From positions 436,001 through 500,000 of the forward strand of contig NC_045149.1 of assembly GCF_008831285.2 (NCBI RefSeq): a DNA stretch of 64,000 nucleotides. Reading direction: 5' to 3'. Positions within the stretch are counted from its first letter, which is position 1, and each line of letters starts with the position of its first letter. Made by a program: the position numbers and the translations under genes. The DNA is from Nymphaea colorata. Its lineage: Eukaryota; Streptophyta; Magnoliopsida; Nymphaeales; Nymphaeaceae. Under the pieces are notes generated by a model that did no database searches, was not told the DNA's origin, and worked only from the letters and a program-made list of their open reading frames with translations. This document shows, piece after piece, positions 1-12,300 of the stretch.

Positions 1-420
1 CTACTATGACCTCTATAGTTGGTTTGCTTGTTGTAAACCTGTTTTGAGACAATATTTGCAGTAGGCATAATAGATTCAAAAGCTTGAGAATCATCTTCTT
101 TTAAGTTGGCTTATTGTATGAGAAGACGTCCATGAAGTTCATTCAAAGAGATAGAGTCCTTTCGAGTTTCCATACTGATTTTAAAGGCAAGAACAAGATC
201 ACATTCATCAACTAATTTGGATGCAATGTCTAGTTGATGAGCAATAGCTTTTGCTTTGTTTATATAAATATCCATAGAACTAGACCCACTTTTCAAATCT
301 CGAAACTGTAATCTTAACTACATATTCGAGCCCTGGATTGAGCAACATAAGACTGCTTAAGAACACCCCAAACCTCTATAGAAATTTCTAAACAAATAAT
401 TTGGGTATGTATTGCTTTAG
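1..420 (-). pseudogene. Ty1-copia gag (UBN2-type) fragment
   Basis: On the minus strand the frames read as the middle of a copia gag protein. The order is a W-G-V-L-K-Q-S-Y block, an S-R-A-R-I block, a K-S-G-S-S-S-M-D-I-Y-I-N segment, a helix ending in A-H-Q-L-D, and then the S-L-N-E-L-H-G-R-L-L motif typical of copia gag just before the zinc knuckle. Stops and shifts interrupt it near 296 and further upstream. It runs off the left edge of the window, so the rest of the element is not visible. Its orientation matches the copia copy at 12.5-14.3 kb, but it lies beyond the far end of that element's LTR, so I take it as a separate copy. Confidence 0.5.
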
Positions 421-1115
421 ATATAAAGAACGTAACTCAAAAGTAACTGGTCCTTTCTCAGCGTAACCCCTTTTTCATGCTTATGTTCTCCTTGGACTTC
501 ATGTCTTGTATGAAAAGACCTCCTCCACTCTTTTGGTTCTACAATTACTGCTAAGCAGCCTGGCTGCTTGCATTTAGTATCTCGTGCTTAGGCCATGCAC
601 GTTAGGGATGCTCCTTGATTCAGACGATCTCCAAGTTAGGTTGGTAAGAAAATATCTAGCAGTGGCAAAAGTCATAGGTTAGCAGCATTAAGGCTACCAG
701 TAAAGGCATTCGACATTTCCTAAACAACCTCAAAACTAGGATGGAGGCTGGTGAGACAGGTCTGCAGATCATGGAGACTCTTCCACGAGAAGAGCTAAGC
801 TTTGCTTTGAATGCATGAGAGAGCCAATGAAGGCGAAGGTCCATAGTTAAGTGGCTTAAGAGGGTGATAAAAACACAACCTTTTTCCAAAAAGTTGCCTA
901 AAGATGTCAAACCAAAAACTTCATCCATTAATTAGAACATGAGGGAGAGGTGGTCGAAGAGCTAGCTAGTGTCTATGAGATCTACTACACCTATTTTTTT
1001 AAACCTCCTCGAGATGAGTAAGGGATCATGGGAGGTTCTATCAGGGGATGACAGTGGGCCCCTTGTGGCAAATAGAGAAAATAATGACTTTCTCAAGTCG
1101 ATAACCATGGACAAA
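421..1115. other. Unassigned intergenic stretch
   Basis: I see no gene, RNA or clear repeat boundary here. Short open frames lack recognisable motifs. It probably holds decayed transposon sequence between the gag fragment and the LINE fragment. Confidence 0.3.
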
Positions 1116-1119
1116 GTCA

Positions 1120-1620
1120 AGTGCATTGTCTTTTAGGCCTTCCATCGTTCATACGAACTCTCAAGGAGGAGTGGTGTGCTCCCTTCATGCTAAAAGTTGA
1201 CAAACGTCTTTTTTATGGGAAAGCAGTCTTTTTATCCTATGTTGGATGGTTGTCTCATCCGTTATACCATGTGGAGCCTAGTAGGATTTTAGAGTTCTAT
1301 TTTCCTCTTGCCCTGAAAGGTTCTCGACAAAATTAATGCTACAATGGCTAGGTTTTTGTAGGGGAGTGGAGCTCGAACAAAAGGAACAACCCTAGTGCTT
1401 GGAATACCATATGTAGGCCTTGTGCTAAAGGTGGGGGAGGCATTCCTAACCTGGCTGAGTGGAGATAGGCAAGGGTGGCCAATCTTGCCCTTAAAATCTG
1501 CCCTCACAAAGAATTTTGGGCATCTTTGTGTTTCAAAAATATGCCTTTCCTAAGGGACTTTGGAGGATTAAGCCCTCCCAAACTTGTTTTTTCAAGAGAT
1601 GCTTGAAACCTGGGAGGCTA
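1120..1620 (+). pseudogene. LINE reverse-transcriptase 3' region, decayed
   Basis: Plus-strand frames contain pieces typical of the region after the RT fingers in plant LINEs. There is a K-V-L-D-K-I-N-A-T-M-A-R-F-L block (usual form ends FLWG), followed in another frame by W-N-T-I-C-R-P-C-A-K-G-G-G-G-I-P-N-L-A-E-W-R, which corresponds to the conserved W-x-x-v-C-x-P-K-x-x-G-G-L-G-I motif. At least two frame changes and one stop separate them. No YADD box or endonuclease is present, so this is a short, dead fragment. A more diverged retroelement is possible, but the GGxGIxNL motif favours a LINE. Confidence 0.4.
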
Positions 1621-1869
1621 ATTAAGGACAAAGTAATTGGGCATGCATGGTCCTTGCCAATCTTATGAATGATGAGGAGACCATATTAATGGAGGGGCAC
1701 TTGAATTTCTCTATTAAATAGGTGTTGGATTCCGACCTCATTTTGGAACCTACTTTCCAAGCAATGCTCCTTAGAGTGGGCATTGAGAGCACACAACTAG
1801 GGTCAAACAAAGATCTCCTATTGATGAGTGGCGTGAATGCTATGTTAGAGTTATTGTAGCAGAATGAGG

Positions 1870-2147
1870 CATTTGTTCAGTTTTGTGTTCCTTGAGCAAG
1901 TTCATCAACAGAGCCTCCAGGATGAGTGCACAAATAGTAGAAGCACCGAAAAAACTGATAGCAGCTGGAGCTGAAATAGAAAAAAGAAGAAGAGAAACAA
2001 AGACAAAAGCAAAGAGTTAACTAGGATTGCTACTATGATGCTTGCCCTTGTTTTTGAGTGTTGCTGGGCTTTTATAACTAGCCTCATAGGTTTTCCCGTA
2101 TGCCCAACGTGCGGTTAGGCTACTGAGATATTTTATGAATAGATAGT
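1870..2147 (-). mobile_element. Distal part of a copia LTR split by the gypsy insertion
   Basis: On the minus strand this segment follows directly after the short copia LTR piece at 12400-12526 if the gypsy element is ignored. It contains a TATA-like TTATAAAAGCCC (about 2063-2074) followed by a CT-rich leader, as expected for an LTR promoter. The far LTR end near 1870 is not sharply defined. The assignment rests on continuity across the insertion and on the ATAAA duplication flanking it, so it is inference. Confidence 0.4.
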
Positions 2148-2152
2148 ATAAA
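2148..2152. repeat. Target-site duplication (left) of the gypsy element
   Basis: ATAAA directly precedes the left LTR and is repeated at 12395-12399 directly after the right LTR. A 5-bp duplication is the normal size for LTR retrotransposon integration. Confidence 0.75.
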
Positions 2153-5100
2153 CGCCACACCCCAACCTTTTGACCCTCAAATAATTTTTTTTCTTTAAAC
2201 ATAAAGCATTGAGGTGCGACGACACAACAATTCAAAAAGGAGGGAGCTATGTCATTCAAAACAATGAAGCAAACTTTTATTTATATAACAATTTCAGTTC
2301 ATAAAAAATCACATCTGTGTACGAAAAAAATGCTCCAAACCATATAATAGATGCCTAACAAAAACAAGACATCAATAAAATCAAAATAAGACATGCTGGC
2401 ACCACAAAGGACCCAAAACCTCCCCTATAGGGTGTAAGTGAAGCCATGTGATCAACCTGCTGCCCAAACCAGCAAAAAGAAACAACTGAAGGTTTAGCCT
2501 TAGTATGACAACAAACCAGCAAATCCCCAAACCCTTTAGGTATCGGCTCAACTATGAGATAATCACAATTATAAGCGCAAATCATCATCATGTCGTGATC
2601 AGACATAGTCACATGACTTGACAAGAAGGTCCCTCACCTATACCATGACAGGTAAATGTCACTCAATGGTCACGATAATACAATTCCAATTCACATGCAA
2701 GGCATGCATAAACATATCATTCTCATTCATTTCAATCACATGCACATCATTCATATTTTTTTCATTTTCATTAGCTTCAGTGAATTGACAGTTCATGTGG
2801 TTACAAACACAGGCACGTGCGCACCGCGGGCGGCTTACAGCCAAGAGACAACCCCCGTGGTGGCCTAAAACAGTATGGATACATTCCCACTGCAGCGGTA
2901 GAACACTCAACCATGGATGTGTGAATTTCAAGGAGAGATACTTAGCCTTCCCTAGGACACTCAGGTTAGGAAGGTGGGAGCCCAACGCTCCAAGCACATC
3001 ACACAACAGTATCCTAGGGCCTTGCACTGCCTGTGCTCCGAACAGGCGAGACCAGTGGTGAAGGCAAGACAACTCTCAAACACAATGCCACAAACCACTG
3101 GCCTCGCATCTCTTATTCTTTCATTCTTATCATTATAATTGCACATTCACAACATGACTGGCTAGCTCATGAGGTTGGTTCACTTCACGAATGCACCCAC
3201 ACCTCCAATTACCTCCACACAAGGGCTACACATATCATTAACATTCTTAGTTAGCCATCATAACAATACGGGTACAACTACCATTCAATTTCATTCGATT
3301 GCATCATTGCCTGCGGCAATACATATGCAACAAATCTCAACATTCACATTCATAAAAAATCACATCTTATCAAACACATCAATCACATCTTTCAAAACTT
3401 AGCCAAATCCCGGAGAGTAGTCTCGATCCATGATTAGCTCGTAGCTATCCTATGCAATTATCATTTTAGGATGCTTTCTAATGCACAATTAAGGTCGATG
3501 AGACACTCGACTCGATACCTCACCTCATCTATCCTAAGCAGTTATCAATTCTAGCATGCACATGCAAATGCGTAACAGTTTTCAAAACCAGCTTCCAGTA
3601 GCTTTCCAAAACAAAGCTTATCACATATCAAATCATTCGCATGCATACATACATTCACTCACAAAACAATCATTCAATCACATCATAATCCTAGGATCGT
3701 TGGATCCTAGGAACACACATTCTCAAGTTGGCCGCAGGTAGGGATTTGCCTAGAATGCCGCTATACTTGTCGCACGTCCACAAAACACTCCAAAACGCCT
3801 CGAGCTTCACGTTTAGTTGCTCAAGGTTTACTGTGTACCTACAAACATACACAAGTGGTAAATTCTCTACTTTTTTAGTCTCATAATTTATACAAATATA
3901 AAACAAATCATTAAGGCACAAGCCATAGCCTCAAGAGGGTGTTGACGGGTAGTGTCAACCCACAAAGCCCTCCAATAGGCCCCTTCTGAGCCCTAGAGAT
4001 TGTCACCAAATGGCTTAAGTTTCGGGCTTTCGATTTGAACCGATCATTAATCTGTTTCTCCCTTGATTCCTTAGTTGAGGCGCCTTGTCAACATACACAC
4101 AACTCCCCAACAAACAATGTGCATGCACCTTAACAAAAACATATTTCTCGAGTTCTGTAACACGGTTCTAAATCTTCTCCACATCACCACAATTTCTATC
4201 ATGCTTCTCTATTGCTTCGAAAATTAGTCCAACATGTTAGAGGAACCATTATACACATAGGTACTCGTCCTTCTCAAAATGGGCATAAACTTTCCCCAAA
4301 ATAGCAACATCTCTAGTATGTATTTTAAATCAACAAATCTTGAGTCTAGCATGCTCAAATAATAATTATACATGCTCCAACAACAAATATTCGACAATGT
4401 AAGCTCGATTAAGTCTCGCTCACCTCAATCTTAAAGTTCAAACTGTCGTAGTGTTCCCAACAACCACCTCAAGTGTCCGATTGAGTGTCAACACCATTGA
4501 TTGATCGCTGCCTCCACCACCAACACCTTCACTTCACTAGTATAAGGGAAAGATGTGTCCCCAAACTGCGATAACCAACCAAATTGCCACCACCGAGTGA
4601 GAAAAATGAAAATGAGCTCAAGAAGAGGAGTTCGGCTAAGAGGGTTTGGTTCGGTTGGGGGAGGCCGGGAACAACGAGGGAGAGGGAAGCTAGAAATAAG
4701 AGAGAGCACGAGAGATGTGAGTTGGAGGAGGCTAGCGGTAAGGAGAGGGAGTGCAGTGAGAGAAGACAGGGCAGGAGAGAATGTAGAGAAAGAGGGCATG
4801 TAGAGAGAGAGGGGGGAGAGAGAGGAAGAGACAGAGAGAGCTCTAGCAGAGAGAGTGTGGGTGGGGGGGGGGGGAAGACTCGGGTTAGAGGGTAACAACC
4901 GAAACAGCGTGAGAGGGAGGAGGAGAAGAAAGAAGAAAGAAGAGAGAAGAGGGAAGAAGCAGGGGAACGAAGGGCTCACCCAATGCGTTGCCGCTGTCGC
5001 CCTACACCTCCGTTGCTACTGTTATCTATTCTGCCTCCTTCTTCTTTATGTTGCGGTCATAGCAAAGGGAGAGACGAAGAGGGGAAATGAGGGAGAAGAG

Positions 5101-5202
5101 GGAAGGACGAGGGAGAAGAGGGCAGTGCCAGGCTCCCACGCTAGTGAATTCAGGTTCAGGTCTGGACCCGATCCTGCCCACCTACAAAGGATGAGTGTTA
5201 CA
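2153..5202 (-). repeat. Long terminal repeat (3' LTR in element sense)
   Basis: It aligns by eye over its whole length with 9359-12394, with frequent point changes and small indels. Identity is roughly 90 percent where checked, near the beginning. One clear difference is a G-rich insertion around 4858-4915 that is absent from the other copy. Its inner end is TGTTACA beside the polypurine tract. Confidence 0.88.
4580..5130. repeat. Purine-rich (GA) tract inside the LTR
   Basis: About 550 bp of mostly A and G on the plus strand, with GAGAGAGG-type repeats and a G11 run near 4863-4873. The equivalent tract lies in the other LTR. Open frames here on both strands are low-complexity artefacts. Confidence 0.7.
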
Positions 5203-5215
5203 TCCTACCCTCCTT
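5203..5215 (-). other. Polypurine tract of the gypsy element
   Basis: On the minus strand the purine run AAGGAGGGTAGGA lies directly against the LTR start TGTAACACTC. This is the expected position of the plus-strand primer. Confidence 0.6.
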
Positions 5216-5219
5216 AAAT

Positions 5220-5570
5220 AAAATTTTGTCCTCAAAATTTAGATCATACCCTCAATGTAAAAACAAGTGTGGATATTTCTTTCGCATATCTTCCTCAAGT
5301 TCCCATGTGCTCTCCTTCAACCCATGGTGTTGTCATTCCACTCTTACTAGAGGAATTCTCTTAGTATGAAGCACTTGCTATTTTTTATCCAAAATTCTAA
5401 TAGGTTTTTCTTTCATTGTCAAATCATCTTGCACCTAAATACCTTGAAAATCAATCACGTGTAGGGTCCGGTACATACTTTCGAAGCATGGAAACATGGA
5501 AAACATCATGAACATGACTCAAATTAGGTGGTAGTGCTAGTCTGTATGTCATCTCTTCGATCTTCTCTAA
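5220..5570 (-). pseudogene. Chromodomain-like C-terminus of gypsy polyprotein
   Basis: Minus-strand frames give V-F-H-V-S-M-L-R-K-Y (the usual block after integrase), then K-P-I-R-I-L-D, I-P-L-V-R-V-E and H-G-L-K-E-S-T-W-E-L-E-E-D-M-R. The last three correspond to the chromodomain core of plant chromoviruses. Several frame changes and stops interrupt it. In live elements this domain is thought to target integration to particular chromatin. Confidence 0.65.
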
Positions 5571-5599
5571 TACCTCAAATGGTCCAATGAACCTCGGAC

Positions 5600-6640
5600 T
5601 CAACTTTTCCTTAATACAAAATCGAAAAAATGCCTTTAGTAGGTGAAATCTTCAAGAACACATGATCACCAACCTCAAAAGCCAACTTTCTACGTTGATT
5701 GTCGGCATAACTTTTCTGTCTACTCTGAGCGGTTAACAAATTTTTCTTTATCAATTGTACTTGGTCAGTGTAATGTTGTAATACTAAAGGGTTTTCGATC
5801 TTTCCATCACCCAATTCGGTCCAACAAGTTGGCGATCTTCATGTCCTTCCATACAAGGCCTCAAAATGTGTCATCTCGATACTAGAGTGGTAACTGCTAT
5901 TATATGTAAATTCTGCCAATTTCACATGTTTATCTCATTCTCCTTTTCAATTTAAGACACATGCACGCAAGTTGTCCTATAAGGTATGAATGGTCCTCCC
6001 AGATTGCCCATCAATTTGGGGGTGGAACATTATGCTCAGCTTAAGCTTAGTACTCAATGTCTTTTGGAATTGCCCCCAAAACCTAGAGGTAAAACGTGGA
6101 TCTCGATCTGCAATAATAGACTTTGGCACTCCACGCAATCTCACTATCTCGCTAATATATAACTCTGCGAGACTTTCTAAAGATTGGTTGATTCTCATTG
6201 GCAGAAAATGAGTGGACTTCGTAAGTCAATCAACAATCACTCATATGGCATCATGTTGTCTTCTGGTGTGAGGCAAACCGACCACAAAATCTATCGTAAT
6301 GTCCTCCCATTTTCACACTAGAATTTCTATCCGCTGTAACGTGCCTCCTGGACGTTGATGCTTTGCCTTGACTCACTGGCAGACTAAGCACTTCGCGATA
6401 TATTCTGAAATTTCACGCTTCATTTCAGGCCACCAAAAAATCCTTCTCATATCCTGAAACATCTTTGTACTGCCAGGGTGTATAGAGAACTTAGATTTAT
6501 GAGCTTCATCAAGCAACTGACGCTTTGCTGCTTCATATCTAGGGACCCACAATCTTTGTTGAAACCACAATAAACCATCTCCATCCTGATACCAAGAAGA
6601 ATCTGTTTTCTTACTTCCTTCTGTATTTTTAACAAAATCA
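5600..6640 (-). pseudogene. Gypsy integrase (decayed)
   Basis: The zinc-binding N-terminus is readable (histidines and C-L-V-C in the block ending near 6373). The core with S-I-I-A-D-R-D-P-R-F-T-S-R-F-W lies near 6100, including the second catalytic Asp. The following F-H-P-Q-I-D-G-Q-S motif is at about 6010-6030. The C-terminal part with S-Y-A-D-N-Q-R-R and V-G-D-H-V-F-L-K is at 5630-5720. Stops and shifts separate the blocks. Confidence 0.8.
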
Positions 6641-7480
6641 GGATCTTCCTTTTGCTTCAACATAAGCTCTTCCATCAAAGGATGTCGTATCAAGGCAGTC
6701 ATCGTTGCTTTGTTCTTGTCACAAAGGTGAAGCTGCCATGCTATCATATCTTGCAACGACATCCAAGAGTGATTCATCATACTATATAATGTCGCTTTAG
6801 CTTGTCTGCTCAAAGCATCAGCCATTACATTCGTTTTTCCTGGATGATATGATATTTTGAAATTATAGTCCTTTAAGTATTCGATCCATTTTCTTTGCCT
6901 CAAATTGAGATCCTTTTGGGAGAATATGTACTTCAATGACTTGTGGTATGTAAACACCTCAAAAATTGCACCATAGAGATAGTGTCTCCATATCTTCAAT
7001 GCGAACACAACCGCTCACAACTCCAAATCATGAGTGGGATAACGTTTCTCATGTGTAGAGATAGTGTCTCCATATCTTCAATGCGAACACAACCGCTCAC
7101 AACTCCAAATCATGAGTGGCATAACGTTTCTCATGTGTCTTCAACTGTTTTGATGCATAAGCCACTACATGGCCATATTATATCAATACACAACCGTAAC
7201 CGATTCCCGATGCATCGGTGTACACCACAAATCCAGAATGACCCGATGGAAGCATCAGAATAGGTGCGGTGGTAAGCTTATCTTTCAAGGTTTGAAACTC
7301 TTCTCGCATTCTTCATTCCAAACAAACTTCACTCCTTTTCTCAATAGCTTAGTCATGGACGTAGCTATTTACAAAAAGTCATGTATAAATCGGCATTAAT
7401 ATCCTGCCAAACGCAAAAAACTTCTAACCTCAGTCACATTATACGATGTCTTCCAGTCCTAGAGAGCCGTCACCTTAGCT
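6640..7480 (-). pseudogene. Gypsy RNase H and linker (decayed)
   Basis: A frame at 6373-7008 starts within RNase H and contains the [11 protein letters not shown] block. It continues through [10 protein letters not shown] to the diagnostic [15 protein letters not shown]. Upstream the frame is broken by an 82-bp tandem duplication. Confidence 0.78.
6975..7138. repeat. 82-bp tandem duplication in gypsy RNase H
   Basis: The segment 6975-7056 is repeated almost exactly at 7057-7138, with one obvious difference (G for C near 7038/7120). Because 82 is not a multiple of three, it shifts the pol frame. Confidence 0.9.
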
Positions 7481-7539
7481 AGATCGATAGAAATTTCATC
7501 CTTCGAGATTACATGACAAAGAAAGTTCACATTCTCTAG

Positions 7540-8275
7540 CTAAAATTCACATTTTGAGTATTTGTCATATAACTCATGCTTACGCAAAATATCCAACACA
7601 CTCCTAAAGTGATCTCTGTGTTCTGCCTCACTATTTGAGTACACCAAAATATCAACTAAAACATTAACAAATCGATCCAAGTAGTCTTGAAAAACCCGAT
7701 TCACGAGGTCCATAAACACTGCGGGAGCATTGGTCAACCCAAAAGACATGACCCTGACTTCATAATGCCCATATCTAGTTCAAAAAGCAGACTTAGCAAC
7801 TTCTTTCTCCCGTATTAAGAGTTGATGATACATTGTCCTCATATCAATCTCGGAGAATACCTTCGTATTCTTGAGTTGATCAAATAACTCTTCAATTCTA
7901 GGAAGCAGATAGTTATTCTTGATGGTGACTTGATTCAACATGCGATAATCTATACACCAACGCATTGTTCCATCTCTCTTCTTAACAAACAACACAGGTG
8001 CTCCCAAGGAGACACACTAGGTCGAATGAAGCCCTTATCTAAGAGCTCCTGCAATTGCTTCTTCAACTCTTCTAACTCTGTTGGCGCCATTCGGTATGGT
8101 GTCTTGGAAATAGGAGTTGTCCATAGTAACTACTCTATCTTGAACTCCACTTCTCGTGTTGAAGGCAAACTTGACAGTTCCTCAGGGAACACATCGGGGT
8201 ACTCACTCACAACGGCAACATCCTGTAACCTCACCGGCTCAATCACATTGGTCAACACATTGACCAAGAATGTAA
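7540..8275 (-). pseudogene. Gypsy reverse transcriptase with damaged catalytic box
   Basis: Blocks in order are the pre-RT linker with Y-P-D-V-F-P-E-E-L, then [45 protein letters not shown], and finally the catalytic box. The last reads V-L-V-D-I-L-V-Y-S where the family has an x-x-D-D box, so one of the paired aspartates is gone. The frame is interrupted near 7750-7780 and 8010-8130. These changes mean the enzyme is inactive. Confidence 0.85.
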
Positions 8276-9097
8276 CAACCTCATCGCCATGGTGACTGCC
8301 TCGTCCAAGTCGCGAGGTCTGCTTGACATAACTTTGCTTTGTAGTCCATCGCACAGCCCATGCACAAACTTGTCTGCTCTTGCCTTATCTGTAGTGTAGA
8401 GGTGCGGGCAATATACCTCCAAGTGTCGATATTTCGTAACGTATTCTTCCAAGCTCAATTGATTTTGCTGCAAATCAAGAAACTCTTGTATTTTCTTGTC
8501 TCTGGCATACACTGAAAAGTAAATGCTGACAAAAGAATCTCTAAATTGCTTCCATGAGATAGACAGTTGGCCTGCAAACCGGATCTCACAGGTTGATTGC
8601 CACCAGTTTTTGGCATCACCTTTCAACAGATAAGAGCCATAATTCACCTTGTCTCCTTCTAACATCTTTAGAAGCTCAAATATATGTTCTACCTCTCTAA
8701 TCCATTCCTCAGCCTTATTTGGACTGCCATCTCTAGTAAAATAGGCGGCTGTATCGCCATAAACTGCTGGAACAACACTGTTGTTGCCTTCTCCTGAAGT
8801 GGCACAGTGGTGTCTCTAATAGGGGATGTATGGTTCCTCTGATTACTGACCATGTACAAGGGAGGTCAATGTCTACAAGGTTGTCAGCAGTATAGTCTGC
8901 TGATTCGCAGGTGTAGTCTGCATTCGCATGTGCAGTCTGCCTTGGTGGGGTTTGAGCACCCACACCAGTCTGGGCATTATGTTGCCCTGATGTACTATGA
9001 TCCACTGGGGTACGTGCATCTGAATGGGCTGAACTTGGCTCTCTTTGACCTTTGTAGGCGGCCCAGCTCGCTTTTTAACCCTACGTTGGTACTCCAT
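8270..9097 (-). pseudogene. Gypsy gag (capsid part), truncated
   Basis: A likely start is the ATG at 9097. The core frame 8252-8665 carries the retrotransposon gag fold: L-L-K-G-D-A-K-N-W-W, W-K-Q-F-R-D-S-F, and L-S-L-E-E-Y-V-T-K-Y-R-H-L-E. After the R-D-L-D-E-A-V-T-M-A-M-R helix (near 8275) the sequence jumps straight to the pre-RT linker. The zinc knuckle and aspartic protease are therefore absent, which points to an internal deletion of roughly 1 kb or more compared with complete family members. Confidence 0.75.
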
Positions 9098-9342
9098 CTA
9101 TACGAACAAGAATCTTCATTATCAAATAAAATCTATGACTAATCTTGCAAATCAAGTCACAAACGTGCATTAGCACAATGTCTCAAAACATCCATCACTC
9201 AAAACAACAATCACCTTTTGTACATATACTTTACTAAAAAATTAAAACTACAATAGAAGTTTGATCAAGTAAATGCGTACCTGGGCAACATGGTTTCACA
9301 GATAGGCTTTAACTCACATTCATAGTGGGGTTTGCCATAGCT

Positions 9343-9353
9343 CTCTGATACCA
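9343..9353 (-). other. Primer-binding site (initiator-Met tRNA)
   Basis: The minus-strand TGGTATCAGAG matches the plant initiator-Met tRNA 3' end. It lies five bases inside the LTR end, as usual for this clade. Confidence 0.7.
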
Positions 9354-9358
9354 AAGCT

Positions 9359-12300
9359 GTCACACCTGAACCTCTTGACCCTCAAATAATTTTTTTTCCT
9401 TAAACATAAAGCATTGAGGTGCGATGACACAACAATTCAAAAATGAGGAAGCTATGCCATTCGAAACAATGGGGTAAAGTTTTATTTATATAACAATTTC
9501 AGTTCATACAAAATCACATCTTTGTATGACAAAAATGCCCCAAACCATATAATTGATGTCTAACAAAAAAAAGACATGAATAAAATCAAAATAAGAAGTA
9601 CCAGCACTACAAATGACCCAAAACCTCCTCAGTAGGATGTGAATAAAGTCATCCGATCAACCTGCTGCCTCAGGTCTGCCAAAACCTGAAAAATGAAACA
9701 ACTAAAGGCTTAGCCTTCACAGTATGGCAACAAACCAGTAAATCCTTAAACCCTTTAGGTATGGACTCAACTATGAGATAATCACAATTATAAGCGCAAA
9801 TCATCATTATGTCGTGACCGGGCATAGTCACATGACTTGACAAGAAGGCCCCTCACCTATACCACGAATGATAAATGCCACTCAATGGCCACGGTAATAC
9901 AATTCCAATTCACATGCAAGACATGCATATACATATCATTCTTATTCATTTCATTCACATGCACATCATTCATATACATTTCATTCATATTCTTTTCATT
10001 TTCATTAGCTTCAGTGAATTGACAGTTCATGTGGGTGCAAACACAGACACGTGCACACCGCGGGCGGCCTATAGCCGGGAGACAACCCCCGTGGTGGCTC
10101 GAAATAGTATGGATCCATTCCCGGTGCAGCGGTATAACACTCATCCATGGATGTGTGAATTCAAGGGAGAGATACTCAGCTTTCCCAAGTACACTCAAGT
10201 TGGAAAGGCGAGAGCCTAATGCTCCATGCACATCACACAACAGTACCCTGGGGGCTTGCACTGTCTGCGCTCCGAACAGGCGAGACCAGTGGCGAAGGCG
10301 AGACAACTCTCAAACACAATGCCACCAACCACTGGCCTCTCATCTCTTATTCTTTCATTCTTATCATTATAATTGCACATTCACAAAATGACTGGCTAGC
10401 TCATGAGATTGGTTCGCTTCACGAATGCAGCTACACCTCCAATTGCTCCACACGAAGGCTACACATATCATTAACATTCTTAGTTAGCCGTCATAACAAT
10501 ACGGGTACAACTACCATTCAATTTCATTCAATTGCATCATTGCCTGCGGCAATACATATGCAACAAATCTCAACATTCACATTCATAAAAATTCACATCT
10601 TATCAAACACATCAATCACATCTTTCAAAACTTAGCCAAATCCCGAAGAGTAGTCTCGATCCATGATTAGCTCGTAGCTATCCTATGCAATTATCATTTT
10701 AGGATGCTTTCTAATGCACAATTGAGGTCGAGGAGACACTCGACTCGATACCCCACCTCATCTGTCCTAAGCAGTTATCAATTCTAGCATGCACATGCAA
10801 ATACGTAACAACTTTCAAAACCAGCTTCCAGTAGTTTTCCAAAACAAAGCTTATCACATATCAAATCATTCACATGCATATATACATTCACTCACAAACA
10901 ATCATTCAATCACATCATAATCCTAGGATCGTTGGATCCTAGGAACACTCATTCTCAAGTTGGCCGCAGGTAGGGATTTGCCTGGAATGCCGCTATACTT
11001 GTCGCGCGTCCACAAAACACTCCAAAACGCCTCGAGGTTCATGTCTAGTTGCTCTAGGTATACTAAACGTGCCCGGTGTACCTGCAAACATACACAAGTG
11101 GTAAATTCTCTACTTGTTTAGTTTCACAATCCATACAAATATAAAACAAAATCGTTGAGGCACATGTCATCGCCTCAAGAGGGTGTTGACGGGTAGTGTC
11201 GACCTAGAAAGCCCTCCAATAGGCCTTTTCTGAGCCCTAGAGGTTATCACCAAATGGCTTAAACTTCGTGCTTTTGATTTGAACCGATCATTAATCTGTT
11301 TCTCCCTTGATTCCTTAGTTGAGGCACCTTCCCAACATACATACAATTCCCCAATAAACAACGAGCGTGCACCTTAACAAAAACATACTTCACGAAGATT
11401 TCTACCATGCTTCCCTATTGCTTCGAAAATTAACCCAACATGTTAGAGGAACCATTATACACATAGGTAATCGTCCTTCTCAAAATGGGCATAAACTTTC
11501 CTCAAAATAGCAACATCTCTAGCATATATTTTAAATCATCAAATCTTTAGTCTAGCATGTTCAAATAATAATTATAAATGCTCCAACAACAAATATTCGA
11601 CAATTTAAGCCCGATTAGGTCTCGCTCACCTCAATCTTAAAGTTTAAACTGTCGTAGTGTTCCCGACAGCTACCTCAAGTATTCGATTGAGTGCCAACGC
11701 CAATGATTAATCGCTGCCTCCACCACCAACACCTTCACTTCACTGGTCTAAGGGAAAGATGTGTCCCCAAACTGCGATAACCAACCAAACTGCCACCACC
11801 GAGTGAGAAAAATGAAAATGAGCTCAAGAAGAGGAGTTCGACTGAGACGGTTTGGTTTGGTTGTGGGAGGTAGGGAACAACGAGGGAGAGGGAAGCTAGA
11901 AATAAGAGAGAGCACGAGAGATGTGAGTTGGAGGAGGCTAGCGGTAAGGAGAGGGAGTGCAGTGAGAGAAGACAAGGCATGAGAGAATGCAGAGAAAGAG
12001 GGTATGCAGAGAGAGAGAGGGCGAGAGAGAGAGCTGGCAGAAAAGGGGGACAACACGGGAGAGAGAGGAAGAGGTAGAGAGAGCTCTAGCAGAGAGAGCA
12101 TGGGTGAGGGAGGGGGAAGAAAGAAGAAAGAGGTGAGAAGAGGGAAGAAGTTGGGGAACGACAGGGCTCACCCAATGCGCCCCCGCCGTCGCCCTACACC
12201 TCCGTCGCTGCTGTTATCTCTTCCGCCTCCTTCTTCCCTGTGTTGTGGTCGTAGCAAAGGGAGAGACGAAGAGGGAAAACGAGGGAGAAGAGAGAAAGAT

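Noticed and set aside
2659-3072. Open frames of about 140 codons repeated at 9857-10306
   Set aside because: They lie inside the paired LTRs, differ between the two copies in frame-breaking ways, and carry no domain.
4488-4979. Long open frames over the GA-rich tract on both strands (also 11735-12357)
   Set aside because: Purine-rich repeats give open frames by composition. The products are low-complexity and the region is LTR.
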